A DNA stretch of 64,000 bases from Flavobacterium xinjiangense (GCF_900142885.1 NZ_FRCL01000001.1:228311-292310), one strand, 5' to 3'; positions 28,468 to 37,175 are shown, counted from the first letter of the stretch. Notes: a model not told the origin generated them from the sequence alone. A program made the numbers and translations.

Positions 28468-29109
28468 ATGCATTTTATTTCCCAAGAATTAGAAGACTAT
28501 ATCGAGCAACATTCTGAAAAAGAACCTGCATTATTAGCAGCACTCAATAAAGAAACCTATCAGAAGATTTTGTTGCCTCGCATGTTAAGCGGGCATTTTC
28601 AGGGACGCGTTTTAAGTATGTTGAGTAAACTGATTCGGCCAATGAACATTCTCGAAATTGGGACTTATACAGGATATTCCGCATTATGTTTATGCGAAGG
28701 CATGCAGGAAGGCGGTCAACTTCATACGATTGACATCAAAGAAGAATTGGTTGATTTTCAACGAAAACATTTTGATAAGTCTCCTTGGGGTAAACAGATT
28801 GTGCAACATCTTAGTGAAGCAGTTGAGATCATACCAACTCTTGAGTTAAAATTTGATTTGGTTTTTATCGATGCTGATAAAGAAAATTACCTCAACTATT
28901 TTGAATTGATACTTCCTAAAATGAACAAAGGCGGCATTATTTTATCCGATAATGTATTGTGGAGCGGTAAGGTTTTAGAACCCTTACAACCAAATGATTT
29001 GAGTACAAAAATTATTATGGAATACAATGAGTTATTGAAAAACGATCCTAGAGTAGAAACCGTTTTATTACCTATTCGTGATGGATTGACGGTGAGTCGT
29101 GTGCTTTAG
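28468..29109 (+). CDS. SAM-dependent O-methyltransferase
   Basis: This is a 213-residue class I methyltransferase of the catechol/caffeoyl-CoA O-methyltransferase family. Motif I is LEIGTYTGYSALCL near residue 65, the acidic SAM ribose residue follows in HTIDIKEE, and metal-binding residues are expected in FIDADKENY and DNVLWSG. The natural substrate is unknown. It stands alone, with a palindromic repeat between it and the convergent PAP2 gene. Confidence 0.9.
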   Translation: MHFISQELEDYIEQHSEKEPALLAALNKETYQKILLPRMLSGHFQGRVLSMLSKLIRPMNILEIGTYTGYSALCLCEGMQEGGQLHTIDIKEELVDFQRKHFDKSPWGKQIVQHLSEAVEIIPTLELKFDLVFIDADKENYLNYFELILPKMNKGGIILSDNVLWSGKVLEPLQPNDLSTKIIMEYNELLKNDPRVETVLLPIRDGLTVSRVL

Positions 29110-29157
29110 ATTTCAGGTAGGCTTTTAGAAATTAAAAAGACATTTTAACAACCAATG

Positions 29158-29266
29158 CCCTAGCCCTGATGGAAGCGGTATCCTTATCTAGTCCAGAACT
29201 TGTTTCAGGATCTTGAAACAAGTTCTGGACTAGATAAAATATAGCAAACAGCAGGAAAAAGCTCCT
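29158..29266. repeat. Intergenic palindromic repeat element, copy 1
   Basis: A perfect 24-base inverted repeat (29184-29207 with 29214-29237) around GGATCT is framed by imperfectly complementary outer flanks (AGCCCTGATGGAAGCGG on the left, CAGCAGGAAAAAGCTCCT on the right). It fills the gap between two convergent genes. The flanks resemble those at 56962 and 62129. Confidence 0.7.
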
Positions 29267-29278
29267 AAAAACACTATA

Positions 29279-29848
29279 TTATTTGGCGTCGGAAAAATAT
29301 TTTTGCTGTACCAGCCCGTAGATAATGAACATCATAAAGCCGAAAATAAATCCGAAAAAATATCCTGTAACAATGTCGATTGGGTAGTGTAATCCCAGAT
29401 ATATCCTGCTGTAAGCAAATATTAACGGCCATAAGAAAAGAAAACCAAAATATTTAATTTTGCTCTTGAAATTAAAATATAGAAAGGTAGCTACAGCCAT
29501 CGTGTTTGCTGCATGACCGGAGAAAAAACTAAACGAATAGCTCTTTTTTACTACTCTAATAAAAGTGTTGAGTGCGGGATCGTTACAGGGCCTCAATCGC
29601 TGAAATCCGTTTTTAAATAAATTGGTCGTTTGGTCCGTAATGGTTATTAAAACAGCTATAAACAAAAGTAAAATTAAGGCTTGCTTTGCTCCTAATTTTT
29701 TAAAAATTAAATAGGCCAATAGCAAAAAGAGTGGCAACCAATTGAGTTGATTGGTAATTATTAACCAAAGAGGATCATAGGTTTCAGAACCTAAGCCATT
29801 CAAATAAATAAATAATTGAGTATCAAGGGAAAGTAATTTTTCCAGCAT
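29279..29848 (-). CDS. PAP2-superfamily phosphatase
   Basis: This is a membrane phosphatase of 189 residues with about five hydrophobic segments. The three PAP2 motifs are present: KNGFQRLRP, then SFFSGHAAN (the usual PSGH is FSGH, with the catalytic His kept), and SRIYLGLHYPIDIVTG with the nucleophilic His. Candidate substrates are undecaprenyl pyrophosphate or phosphatidylglycerol phosphate; the sequence does not decide. It overlaps the TatA-like gene by one base. Confidence 0.9.
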   Translation of the reverse strand: MLEKLLSLDTQLFIYLNGLGSETYDPLWLIITNQLNWLPLFLLLAYLIFKKLGAKQALILLLFIAVLITITDQTTNLFKNGFQRLRPCNDPALNTFIRVVKKSYSFSFFSGHAANTMAVATFLYFNFKSKIKYFGFLFLWPLIFAYSRIYLGLHYPIDIVTGYFFGFIFGFMMFIIYGLVQQKYFSDAK

Positions 29849-30174
29849 TACATTTGGCGTTTAATAGGACCTGCAACGTCATCAATTATTTCCTTAGCTT
29901 TATCAACATGCGTGGCAGTTTCTCCCAGAAGATTATCCTTCGCCTTATTAATTTCTGATGAAATATTTCCTGTCATGTCCGTCAATGATTTCGCATCAAA
30001 GCCATTAGCCTCAGCTCCTTTTTGGATTTCACTTTTAATATCGTTGGTCGCATTTTTAATCTGTGCCATTGCTTTACCCATCGTACGCGCTATTTCTGGA
30101 ACCTTATCAGACCCAAAAAGCATAAGTACAATAAACATGATAAAAATTAATTCGCCTCCACCTATGCCAAACAT
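29848..30174 (-). CDS. Sec-independent translocase protein TatA/TatB
   Basis: This 108-residue protein has the TatA-family pattern: one N-terminal membrane helix (about 5-20), the hinge FGSDKVPE, then an amphipathic helix beginning IARTMGKAMAQI and a polar tail. The protein helps form the twin-arginine pore for folded proteins. Telling TatA from TatB is not safe by eye; tatC is not in this window. Confidence 0.9.
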   Translation of the reverse strand: MFGIGGGELIFIMFIVLMLFGSDKVPEIARTMGKAMAQIKNATNDIKSEIQKGAEANGFDAKSLTDMTGNISSEINKAKDNLLGETATHVDKAKEIIDDVAGPIKRQM

Positions 30175-30195
30175 ATTTCCTATTTTTTAGTGCTA

Positions 30196-30203
30196 CAAAG
30201 ATA
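30196..30203 (-). promoter_or_regulatory. Predicted -7 box for tat-PAP2
   Basis: TATCTTTG on the minus strand matches TAnnTTTG and lies 21 bases before the TatA-like start. Confidence 0.55.
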
Positions 30204-30240
30204 TCATTTTTTGAAACTTTGTGTTTTAAATTTTTCATAA

Positions 30241-30269
30241 AAAAAAGACTCGAAATTGAGTCTTTTTTT
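30241..30269 (-). terminator. Terminator after the M1 peptidase gene
   Basis: GACTC and GAGTC with flanking A and T runs form a short symmetrical hairpin, 15 bases past the peptidase stop. Confidence 0.75.
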
Positions 30270-30283
30270 ATTTTTATTTTTCC

Positions 30284-32527
30284 TTAATCAAATTTAGTTT
30301 TTGTTTCAACTTTTGGCCAAGTGTTATTGGTCACATCAATATCTGCAGTTTCTAATTTTGGGTCAATCTGAATCTTTTTTATTGCTTTTTCAGTAGCATA
30401 TACTTTTTTGGCTGTATCATTATTCTTTCTCCAGATTTGTGCCGGATATTTGAAAACTTCTTTCGTATCATCCTCGTAAGTCATTTCAACAATAATAGGC
30501 ATTAGCATTCCGCCTGGTTTATTGAATTCTACTTCGTAAAAAAACTTAGGCGCTTTTAGATTCGCTTTTTCTTCATCTGAAAATTTTTGATTTACATATT
30601 CCGAAAGTAATTTTACTTCTTCTATTTTCAATGCTTTCTTAGATGTTTGGCTTAACTCTGTACTTTTATCTGAAACTAAATATACAAATGGTCCTTTATC
30701 CAAACCAAAACGTCCTTTTCTCACCTTGACATCTTTCAATTCTGCAGTCGGCGTTTCGGTCACATAATATTGTTTTACTTCATTTATACCAATATCAACA
30801 AAATCAGTGGAGTAAAACCAGCCTCTAAAAAACCAGTCTAAATCTACTGCCGAAGCATCTTCCATGGTTCTAAAAAAGTCTTCTGGTGTTGGGTGTTTGA
30901 ATTTCCATCTGTTTGCATAGACCTTAAAGGCATGGTCAAATAATTCTCTTCCCATAATGGTTTCTCTAAGAATATTTAAACCCGCAGCTGGTTTCCCATA
31001 AGCATTATTTCCAAACTGAATAATACTCTCCGAGTTTGACATAATAGGCTCCAATAATTTTTGATCTCCGCTCATGTAAGGAACAATTTTACTAGGAATT
31101 CCACGATTAGAAGGGAAATTAGTTCCTAGTTCTTGTTCTGCCATGTATTGCATAAATGAGTTTAATCCTTCGTCCATCCAAGTCCATTGACGCTCATCAG
31201 AATTGACAATCATTGGAAAAAAGTTATGCCCTACTTCATGTATTACCACTCCAATCATTCCGTTTTTTGTACGCTCACTTGTAACGCCTTTTTCGTCAGG
31301 ACGTCCATAATTCCAACAAATCATAGGATATTCCATTCCTTGGTCTTCCGCTGAAACGGAAACTGCTTTTGGATAAGGATAATCGAAAGTGTGGGATGAA
31401 TAACTTTTTAAGGTATGAGCAACTGTTCTGGTTGAAGTTTCTCCCCAAAGCGGATTCGCTTCTTTAGGATAAACAGATTCAGCCATTACAACTTTATTAC
31501 TCAACTGCACTGCCATTGCATCATAGATAAACTTTCTAGATGTGGCAATACCAAAATCTCTTACGTTTTTAGCACTAAATTTCCATGTTTTTTTCTTGTC
31601 CGAAAACCCTTTTTCAGCAGCCTCCGCCTCCGCTTGAGTCACAATGACAACTGGTTTGTCAAATGATTTTTGAGCCAACTCATATCTTTTAACTTGTGCT
31701 GGCGTAAACACTTCGCTTCTATTCATCAATTCTCCTGTTGCATCCATAACGTGATCAGCAGGAACAGTAACATTTACATCAAAATTTCCAAAAGGCAAAG
31801 CAAATTCTCCACCTCCCCAAAATTGCATGTTTTGCCATCCTTCAACATCATTATAAACTGCCATTCTAGGGTAAAACTGTGCAATTACATACAATTTATT
31901 TCCTTCTTTTTCGAATGGCTCGTAACCAGAACGACCTCCGTCTTGGATGTAATTATTAATATTGTACCACCATTTAGTAGAAAATATAAATTTTTCACCC
32001 GGCTTCAAAGGAGTAGCTAAATTAATACGCATCATCGTTTGATTTATGACATAAGACAAAGGATTTCCTTTCGCATCTTTTACATATTCAATTTTAAACC
32101 CACGATCTGTTCCTTGTTTCAAATACTCGTTTGAAAATTTTTCAGCAGGCAAAACCTGTTCAATTTTTTCACTTTCTGCCAATGGAGATTGCGAATTTTT
32201 AGCTGCTTGGTTTTGGTCTAATTGCACCCATAAATACTCTAAACTATCCGGGGAATTGTTGTAGTAAGTAACGGTCTCAGAACCACTTAATTTAGCATTT
32301 TTATCATCCAGCTCCACATCTATTTTATAATCTGCTTGTTGCTGATAATAGGCTGGTCCCGGAGCTCCAGATGCTGTACGAAACATATTTGGCGTAGCCA
32401 ATAAATCATACATCTGGCTAAACTTGCTTGTGTCGTACTTTCCTGATTGTTTTGGGGTTACAGTAGTAGCTTTTTCTTGGGCTAATAAAATCGCCGGAAG
32501 AAAAAATAATAAGGATAATTTTTTCAT
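30284..32527 (-). CDS. M1-family zinc metallopeptidase, exported
   Basis: This is a 747-residue gluzincin. The zinc motif HEVGH (around residue 430) is followed by the third ligand in WMDEGLNSF, and the peptide-anchoring loop is QGMEYPMI, the family's GAMEN equivalent. The chosen start (MKKLSLLFFL) gives a clean signal peptide ending near LLAQ; an in-frame Met 13 codons upstream would bury the signal and is less likely. After the catalytic domain the protein continues with a beta-rich C-terminal region ending NTWPKVETKTKFD. A periplasmic peptide-degrading role is inferred. Confidence 0.92.
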   Translation of the reverse strand: MKKLSLLFFLPAILLAQEKATTVTPKQSGKYDTSKFSQMYDLLATPNMFRTASGAPGPAYYQQQADYKIDVELDDKNAKLSGSETVTYYNNSPDSLEYLWVQLDQNQAAKNSQSPLAESEKIEQVLPAEKFSNEYLKQGTDRGFKIEYVKDAKGNPLSYVINQTMMRINLATPLKPGEKFIFSTKWWYNINNYIQDGGRSGYEPFEKEGNKLYVIAQFYPRMAVYNDVEGWQNMQFWGGGEFALPFGNFDVNVTVPADHVMDATGELMNRSEVFTPAQVKRYELAQKSFDKPVVIVTQAEAEAAEKGFSDKKKTWKFSAKNVRDFGIATSRKFIYDAMAVQLSNKVVMAESVYPKEANPLWGETSTRTVAHTLKSYSSHTFDYPYPKAVSVSAEDQGMEYPMICWNYGRPDEKGVTSERTKNGMIGVVIHEVGHNFFPMIVNSDERQWTWMDEGLNSFMQYMAEQELGTNFPSNRGIPSKIVPYMSGDQKLLEPIMSNSESIIQFGNNAYGKPAAGLNILRETIMGRELFDHAFKVYANRWKFKHPTPEDFFRTMEDASAVDLDWFFRGWFYSTDFVDIGINEVKQYYVTETPTAELKDVKVRKGRFGLDKGPFVYLVSDKSTELSQTSKKALKIEEVKLLSEYVNQKFSDEEKANLKAPKFFYEVEFNKPGGMLMPIIVEMTYEDDTKEVFKYPAQIWRKNNDTAKKVYATEKAIKKIQIDPKLETADIDVTNNTWPKVETKTKFD

Positions 32528-32591
32528 ATGGTAAACAGTGGTTATTTCAGTTTGTGAAAATAACAATTTTTAACAAAACACACTCTATATA

Positions 32592-33095
32592 TTAATATTT
32601 TAACATTCCATTCCTTGAAGAATCGGTAAAGAGTATGCTGTTTTTTGTACTTAGTACCGTAATATGTGTAATGTTTTGCTGCTCTGAGTTCCAATCTATC
32701 AAAATTGAATTAGAAATTTCAAGGGAATTAATTTTGGGTATCCCTTTAATATTCGAATAGCATACCAAAACATCCCCATCTAATTCTTTACTCAAAAAAG
32801 TCATTGGTTTAGATTGGCCATTTACTTTAATGGAAAAATTTTCTGCGAGATATTTTTTCAGCAACACTATTTCTTCAGCCGTTTCTTTATCAGTTCCTAA
32901 ATTCAGTTTCTTGTTGTACTTTTTCTGCAAAGCAAGATTCAAATCATCTGCAAAAATTCGAGAAGTTATTTGCAACATTTTCTTTTCTGGAGCATAATTT
33001 ACCTGATAGATTGCCATATAAAATTTATGAACACCAAAGGCTGATGTGGTCAAAATCAAAAGTCCGAAAAAGATATATAAGATTGTTTTTTTCAT
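32592..33095 (-). CDS. DUF6702-like exported protein
   Basis: This is a 167-residue protein with an N-terminal signal or anchor (about 1-20). It resembles the Bacteroidetes family of unknown function DUF6702, judged by HKFYMAIYQVNY, LQITSRIFADDLN, and its position next to an M1 peptidase gene. The fold looks beta-rich, and no catalytic residues are evident. It is probably cotranscribed with the M1 peptidase (64-base gap). The -7 box almost touches the ATG. Confidence 0.8.
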   Translation of the reverse strand: MKKTILYIFFGLLILTTSAFGVHKFYMAIYQVNYAPEKKMLQITSRIFADDLNLALQKKYNKKLNLGTDKETAEEIVLLKKYLAENFSIKVNGQSKPMTFLSKELDGDVLVCYSNIKGIPKINSLEISNSILIDWNSEQQNITHITVLSTKNSILFTDSSRNGMLKY

Positions 33096-33099
33096 TTGG

Positions 33100-33107
33100 C
33101 AAAAGTA
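33100..33107 (-). promoter_or_regulatory. Predicted -7 box for DUF6702 gene (leaderless candidate)
   Basis: TACTTTTG on the minus strand ends 4 bases before the ATG, the same geometry as rlmN. Confidence 0.55.
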
Positions 33108-33116
33108 GTAATTCTT

Positions 33117-33191
33117 TTAAACTCTTGGTTTTTTAGGTTTGTTTTTAATGAAGTAAACAACAATCGTACCAGCAATCTTTCTAAAGTTCAT
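33117..33191 (-). other. Possible 24-codon ORF or gene remnant
   Basis: A minus-strand frame beginning ATG AAC TTT encodes MNFRKIAGTIVV followed by YFIKNKPKKPRV: a short hydrophobic stretch, then a basic tail. The DNA just at its start resembles 33511-33530 in the neighbouring gene (NGMNF in both). It may be a real microprotein or a paralogue remnant; nothing decides. Confidence 0.25.
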
Positions 33192-33221
33192 TCCGTTTTC
33201 AATTCCTAAAACTGGGTAATT

Positions 33222-33983
33222 TCATTTTTTAATAACAGTAATTTTTTTATATTCCTTGTTTTTAGTAACAAGAAAGTCAATTAATTGGAATTCATTCTCG
33301 GGCTTAAGAAGCGTTTTTGATTTAGGATCATTCTCGCAAAAAATTAGAAAAAGTCTAATTTCATCATCATTCAGCTGTAATGTATTCGCAAAAAAATCAT
33401 ATCCTACCCTTTTCAGAGCTACTTCGGTAAAGCTTTTATTTTGTGTGAAATCTACTATCTCTGGATTGTTTTTTCTTAATGTTTTAAAAACATCTTTATA
33501 AATTCGGACAAAGTTCATCCCGTTATCAATAGTTCCATTCGGCGGCATTGTTCTATTCCTTGGAGAAGACTTATCGTCGTCAAAATATTGCTTATCAACA
33601 ATTGCCTGTGTATTTCCCAAATTTGGCTTTAGTGCCTTTTTTACGGGAACAATCACTTCGGTCAGCTGATTTGTAAATGCCTCCATTTTTACTCGTAATA
33701 AAGGAGTCGAAAGTTGTTTTTCAGTCAGTACAATTTTTCTGGATTTGAATGCTAAGCTTGAAAAAACCAAGGTGTCATTCACTTTTGCCAGAATACTAAA
33801 AAACCCTTTTGGTCCTATGAGCATTCCCGTTTTAGAATTCACATTAAAAACAATCACATTTTCTAACCTAATAGAATCGTTTACGACCTGACCGTGCAAC
33901 GTTTTTCTTGTCAATCCCTGACTCAAACAAAATTGACAAAATAAACACAAAACAAGGATTGTTATTTTATTTTTCATTTTCAA
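33222..33983 (-). CDS. Exported carboxypeptidase-D regulatory-like domain protein, paralogue 1
   Basis: This is a 253-residue protein with signal peptide (about 1-21) and a beta-sandwich of the CarboxypepD_reg-like type at about 25-105 (LHGQVVNDSIRLENVIVFN, then GPKGFFSILAKVNDTLVFS). The rest has no recognisable domain. It is the last and most divergent of four adjacent paralogues; it shares the LVFSSLAF and LTEVIVP landmarks. Its first 17 bases overlap paralogue 2. Similar domains usually bind or extend surface proteins; the function here is unknown. Confidence 0.85.
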   Translation of the reverse strand: MKMKNKITILVLCLFCQFCLSQGLTRKTLHGQVVNDSIRLENVIVFNVNSKTGMLIGPKGFFSILAKVNDTLVFSSLAFKSRKIVLTEKQLSTPLLRVKMEAFTNQLTEVIVPVKKALKPNLGNTQAIVDKQYFDDDKSSPRNRTMPPNGTIDNGMNFVRIYKDVFKTLRKNNPEIVDFTQNKSFTEVALKRVGYDFFANTLQLNDDEIRLFLIFCENDPKSKTLLKPENEFQLIDFLVTKNKEYKKITVIKK

Positions 33984-34695
33984 TGGTTTTATTATAATTT
34001 TCAGCTAGACTGACAATCAAAAACATCGTTAACGTTTTGTTCTTTGTACTCAATGCATCCGCAAATGAGGCATCTTCAATACAATAATATTGAAATCCCC
34101 GTATATAGTCACTCGGAATTTTCAGGGTTTCAGTGTAATATTTATTTTCAAAAAGAACTTCAAGTCTGGATAACGAATTTTCTTTTTTCTCTACAACAAT
34201 TTCTTTTTTAAGCATTGCTTTACGTCCAGAAATTGTGTTTAACAAACCGTCAATACCACCGCCAGAAGTTGCGGTATATAATTTCCTTTCTGCAGGGGTG
34301 TATTTTTTTTGTCCATAAGGGATAATTCCCAGGTTTTCAGCCGTTATTTTTGAGCTCTCATTGACGATGATTTCTTTTAGAGGAATGCTTTGGGTTGTCA
34401 TTTGAATTTGAATCCCATTTGACAAAAAATCTCCCTTAGTGACTTTCTTACGTAAAGTTACGAGATTTACAGCCGAAAATACTAAAATATCACCTTCTTT
34501 TACAAATACCGAAAAGAAACCATCTCTGTCTGAAACAGTTCCTCTTTGATTCGTTGAATTCAATACATTTATCCCTTCAACAGCAACAGCTTCAACGGTG
34601 ATTTTACCTCGAATTTCTTTTCCGGTATTATTTTGTCCAAAAGTAAATTGACTGAGAAAAAAGAAAACAATCAGTAGTGTATTATTTATTCTCAC
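33967..34695 (-). CDS. Exported carboxypeptidase-D regulatory-like domain protein, paralogue 2
   Basis: This is a 242-residue protein. Signal peptide about 1-20, regulatory-like beta-sandwich about 27-105, then a conserved stretch NLGIIPYGQKKYTPAERKLY near residue 122 and a helical C-terminus. Its first 78 or so residues are almost identical to paralogue 3, with near-identical DNA, while the rest has diverged. It overlaps both neighbours (17 and 14 bases). No enzymatic motif is seen; role unknown. Confidence 0.85.
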   Translation of the reverse strand: MRINNTLLIVFFFLSQFTFGQNNTGKEIRGKITVEAVAVEGINVLNSTNQRGTVSDRDGFFSVFVKEGDILVFSAVNLVTLRKKVTKGDFLSNGIQIQMTTQSIPLKEIIVNESSKITAENLGIIPYGQKKYTPAERKLYTATSGGGIDGLLNTISGRKAMLKKEIVVEKKENSLSRLEVLFENKYYTETLKIPSDYIRGFQYYCIEDASFADALSTKNKTLTMFLIVSLAENYNKTIENEK

Positions 34696-35449
34696 TGGCT
34701 ATAATTTCGTTATACTTAACAGCTAATTCCCCTATCAAAAAAGAGGACATTGTTTTGTTATTAGATTTTAAAATGGCGGTAAATCGTTCATTATCCACTG
34801 CGAAATATTTGAACCCGTTTACATAATCAGCAGGAATTCCTAGCTTGACTGTCAAATATTCTTCATTGTATAATTCAGAAATCAATTTGATATATTCTTC
34901 TTTTTTTTCCAAAACAACCAGTTTCTTAAGGCGTTTCGTTCGTCCGTTAATCTTGTTTATCAGAGGATCAAGTGGCATTGATCCGCCTAATATACTCAAC
35001 AGCATGATAGGTTTGAAATCTCCTGCGGTTTGTAAGCGTCTTTCCGCTGCTGTATATTTCTTTTGACCATACGGAATAATCCCTAAGTTCTCAGCAGTAA
35101 TTTTTGAATTTTCATTGACGACAACTTCTTCAAGTGCAATACTTTTTGAACTCATTTGAATTTTAATTGCACCCAAAATTAAATCTTGCTTGTTTATTCT
35201 TCGATATAAGGTAGTAAGATTTACAGCCGAAAACACTAAAATATCACCTTCTTTTACAAATACCGAAAAGAAACCATCTCTATCAGAAACAGTTCCTCTT
35301 TGATTCGTTGAATTCAATACATTTATCCCTTCAACAGCAACAGCTTCAACGGTGATTTTACCTCGAATTTCTTTTCCGGTATTATTTTGTCCAAAAGTAA
35401 ATTGACTGAGAAAAAAGAAAACAAACAGTAGTGTATTATTTATTTTCAC
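34682..35449 (-). CDS. Exported carboxypeptidase-D regulatory-like domain protein, paralogue 3
   Basis: This is a 255-residue protein with the same layout as paralogue 2: signal peptide, regulatory-like domain, GIIPYGQKKYTAAERRL, and a C-terminus ending LAVKYNEIIASENK. That end is nearly the same as paralogue 4's, while its N-terminal half matches paralogue 2, so it looks like a mosaic of its two neighbours. It overlaps paralogues 2 and 4 by 14 bases each. Confidence 0.85.
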   Translation of the reverse strand: MKINNTLLFVFFFLSQFTFGQNNTGKEIRGKITVEAVAVEGINVLNSTNQRGTVSDRDGFFSVFVKEGDILVFSAVNLTTLYRRINKQDLILGAIKIQMSSKSIALEEVVVNENSKITAENLGIIPYGQKKYTAAERRLQTAGDFKPIMLLSILGGSMPLDPLINKINGRTKRLKKLVVLEKKEEYIKLISELYNEEYLTVKLGIPADYVNGFKYFAVDNERFTAILKSNNKTMSSFLIGELAVKYNEIIASENK

Positions 35450-36200
35450 TGGCTATAATTTCGTTATACTTAGTGGCTAATTCTCCAATCAAAAAAGAGG
35501 TCATTGCATTATTATTAGATTTTAAAATAGTCGTGAATCTATCATTTTCCACAACATAATATTGAAATCCTTTTACATACTCAGAAGGTATTCTTAATTT
35601 TTTTACAAAATAATCCAAATCGAATAAATCATCAAGCTTTTTCAAGTATGATTCTTTCTTCTCTACTTCTATTTCTTTTTTAAGCATCTTAGTTCTTCCG
35701 GAAAGAAAATTCAATAGCGGATCCGCAGAAATAGAACCGCCTGCCATCCCGCTTACACTCGCCGACGAATTGAGGTCAGTAGCGGAATATAATTTGCGTT
35801 CCGCAGCAGTATACTTTTTTTGATTGCTGGGAACAATTCCCAAAGATTCTGCATTGATATTTGTGTATCTTTTAACGATCACTTCTTTCAATTGATTTAC
35901 AATAGGATTCATTTTAACAGAAAATAAATCTTGTTGAAAATATTCCGAAGTGACGCCAACTCTTATCGTTTTAAATTGGGGCGCTGAAAACATTAACGTG
36001 TCTCCAATTGTTGCAATTATAGAAAACTCCCCTTCTTTATTTGTAATTACAGCCTTTTCGGTTTTTAAATTAATGACATAAATCCCTTCAAGATTAGACA
36101 AACCTGCAATAACTTTTCCATGCAAGTTTTCAAGAATTGGCTGTTGTGCTAATGCTTTTGTCGCCATCAAAATAAAAAAAACGCATACCGCTCTAGTCAT
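35436..36200 (-). CDS. Exported carboxypeptidase-D regulatory-like domain protein, paralogue 4
   Basis: This is the first gene of the four-gene operon, 254 residues. Signal peptide about 1-18, regulatory-like domain about 22-100 (LHGKVIAGLSNLEGIYVIN), then SLGIVPSNQKKYTAAERKLY and a C-terminus nearly matching paralogue 3. Upstream only a near-match -7 box (TACTTTTA) is visible about 45 bases before the start. Function unknown; export is well supported. Confidence 0.85.
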   Translation of the reverse strand: MTRAVCVFFILMATKALAQQPILENLHGKVIAGLSNLEGIYVINLKTEKAVITNKEGEFSIIATIGDTLMFSAPQFKTIRVGVTSEYFQQDLFSVKMNPIVNQLKEVIVKRYTNINAESLGIVPSNQKKYTAAERKLYSATDLNSSASVSGMAGGSISADPLLNFLSGRTKMLKKEIEVEKKESYLKKLDDLFDLDYFVKKLRIPSEYVKGFQYYVVENDRFTTILKSNNNAMTSFLIGELATKYNEIIASENK

Positions 36201-36368
36201 TAGGTTAAAGTGAAATTTGAATTATTGTACGAACAGTAAAAGTATCTTACTCTCTTCCAAATTAATTACTAATGACTTGGTAAAAATATGTTAATTAAAA
36301 ATCCCAAAACACAATTTTAAAAAGCATGAATTAATACCTTTATGCAAACTATTTTTACACGAATAAAA

Positions 36369-37076
36369 ATGAAAAATATTATTATTGCTAGCACTTCCAC
36401 CCTTCATGGCGGGGACTATTTAGACTATCTTTTGCCTGAATTACAATTGCATTTCAAGGATTGCAAAACGATTCTTTTTATTCCGTACGCACGTCCTGGT
36501 GGTATTTCCCATGATGAATATACTAAAAAAGTAGCTTCGGCTTTCGCCAAAATAGATATAGCGGTTAAAGGAATTCATGAATTTAATGACTCTGTTTCTG
36601 CAATTCAAGAGGCTAAGGGGATTTTTACCGGTGGAGGCAACACATTTTTACTGGTATCCCAATTGTACAAAAACAACATTATGACCATTCTTGCAGAAGC
36701 AGTAAAAAATGGAACACCGTATTTAGGCACAAGCGCAGGAAGCAATATTTGTGGACTGACGATGCAAACTACTAATGACATGCCCATTATTTATCCTCCA
36801 AGTTTTAAAACCTTAGGGTGGATTCCTTTCAATTTGAATCCTCATTATTTAGATGCTGACAAACAATCAACACATATGGGCGAAACGAGAGAAACCAGAA
36901 TCAAAGAATTTCACGCTTTTAATACTGTGCCAGTTTTAGGATTACGAGAGGGAGGCTGGCTTGACGTTAAAGGCGAAAAAATAACTTTAAAAGGCAATTT
37001 ATCAGCCAGACTTTTTAAACAAAACCAAATTCCTGAAGAATTAGAAAGTGGCGCTGATTTGAGTTTTATAAAATAA
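36369..37076 (+). CDS. pepE: Dipeptidase E (peptidase S51)
   Basis: This cytoplasmic serine peptidase cleaves dipeptides with N-terminal Asp. The nucleophile is Ser122 in GTSAGSN, the preceding FTGGGNT loop is the S51 hallmark, and LNPHYLD supplies the likely histidine. I start it at the ATG at 36369 (235 residues). An in-frame ATG at 36342 lies inside a TACCTTTA -7-like box, so would not be transcribed in full. It is followed by a terminator. Confidence 0.92.
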   Translation: MKNIIIASTSTLHGGDYLDYLLPELQLHFKDCKTILFIPYARPGGISHDEYTKKVASAFAKIDIAVKGIHEFNDSVSAIQEAKGIFTGGGNTFLLVSQLYKNNIMTILAEAVKNGTPYLGTSAGSNICGLTMQTTNDMPIIYPPSFKTLGWIPFNLNPHYLDADKQSTHMGETRETRIKEFHAFNTVPVLGLREGGWLDVKGEKITLKGNLSARLFKQNQIPEELESGADLSFIK

Positions 37077-37080
37077 AAAA

Positions 37081-37105
37081 GCCGAAACAATTAAGTTTCG
37101 GCTTT
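37081..37105 (+). terminator. Terminator after pepE
   Basis: GCCGAAAC and GTTTCGGC form an eight-base stem followed by TTT, 5 bases past the stop. Confidence 0.75.
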
Positions 37106-37109
37106 GAAG

Positions 37110-37161
37110 AGCGAAAGACGAGGCTTCCCGTATCACTTCGTTCACGGGATGAACTTCTCGC
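37110..37161 (-). pseudogene. Shrunken tRNA-Gly relic
   Basis: Sixteen bases at 37110-37125 are identical to the 3' end of the two intact tRNA-Gly genes, and the other end (TTCTCGC) still resembles their acceptor stem. The middle is replaced by a hairpin (TCCCGT with ACGGGA). At 52 bases it cannot fold as a tRNA. It is followed by the same type of terminator spacer as the intact copies. Confidence 0.55.
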
Positions 37162-37175
37162 ACAATTTTAAAATA

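Noticed and set aside
29184..29237. The long hairpin as an ordinary terminator
   Set aside because: A 24-base perfect stem with a framed repeat and no T run directly after it is not a typical terminator, although it could still stop transcription.
36342..36368. Upstream ATG as the pepE start
   Set aside because: It lies within a -7-like box (TACCTTTA), so the transcript would begin after it; the next ATG gives the normal PepE N-terminus.
37110..37161. An integrase attachment site from the repeated tRNA 3' end
   Set aside because: No integrase, no island and no atypical sequence lie nearby; decay of a tandem tRNA copy explains it more simply.
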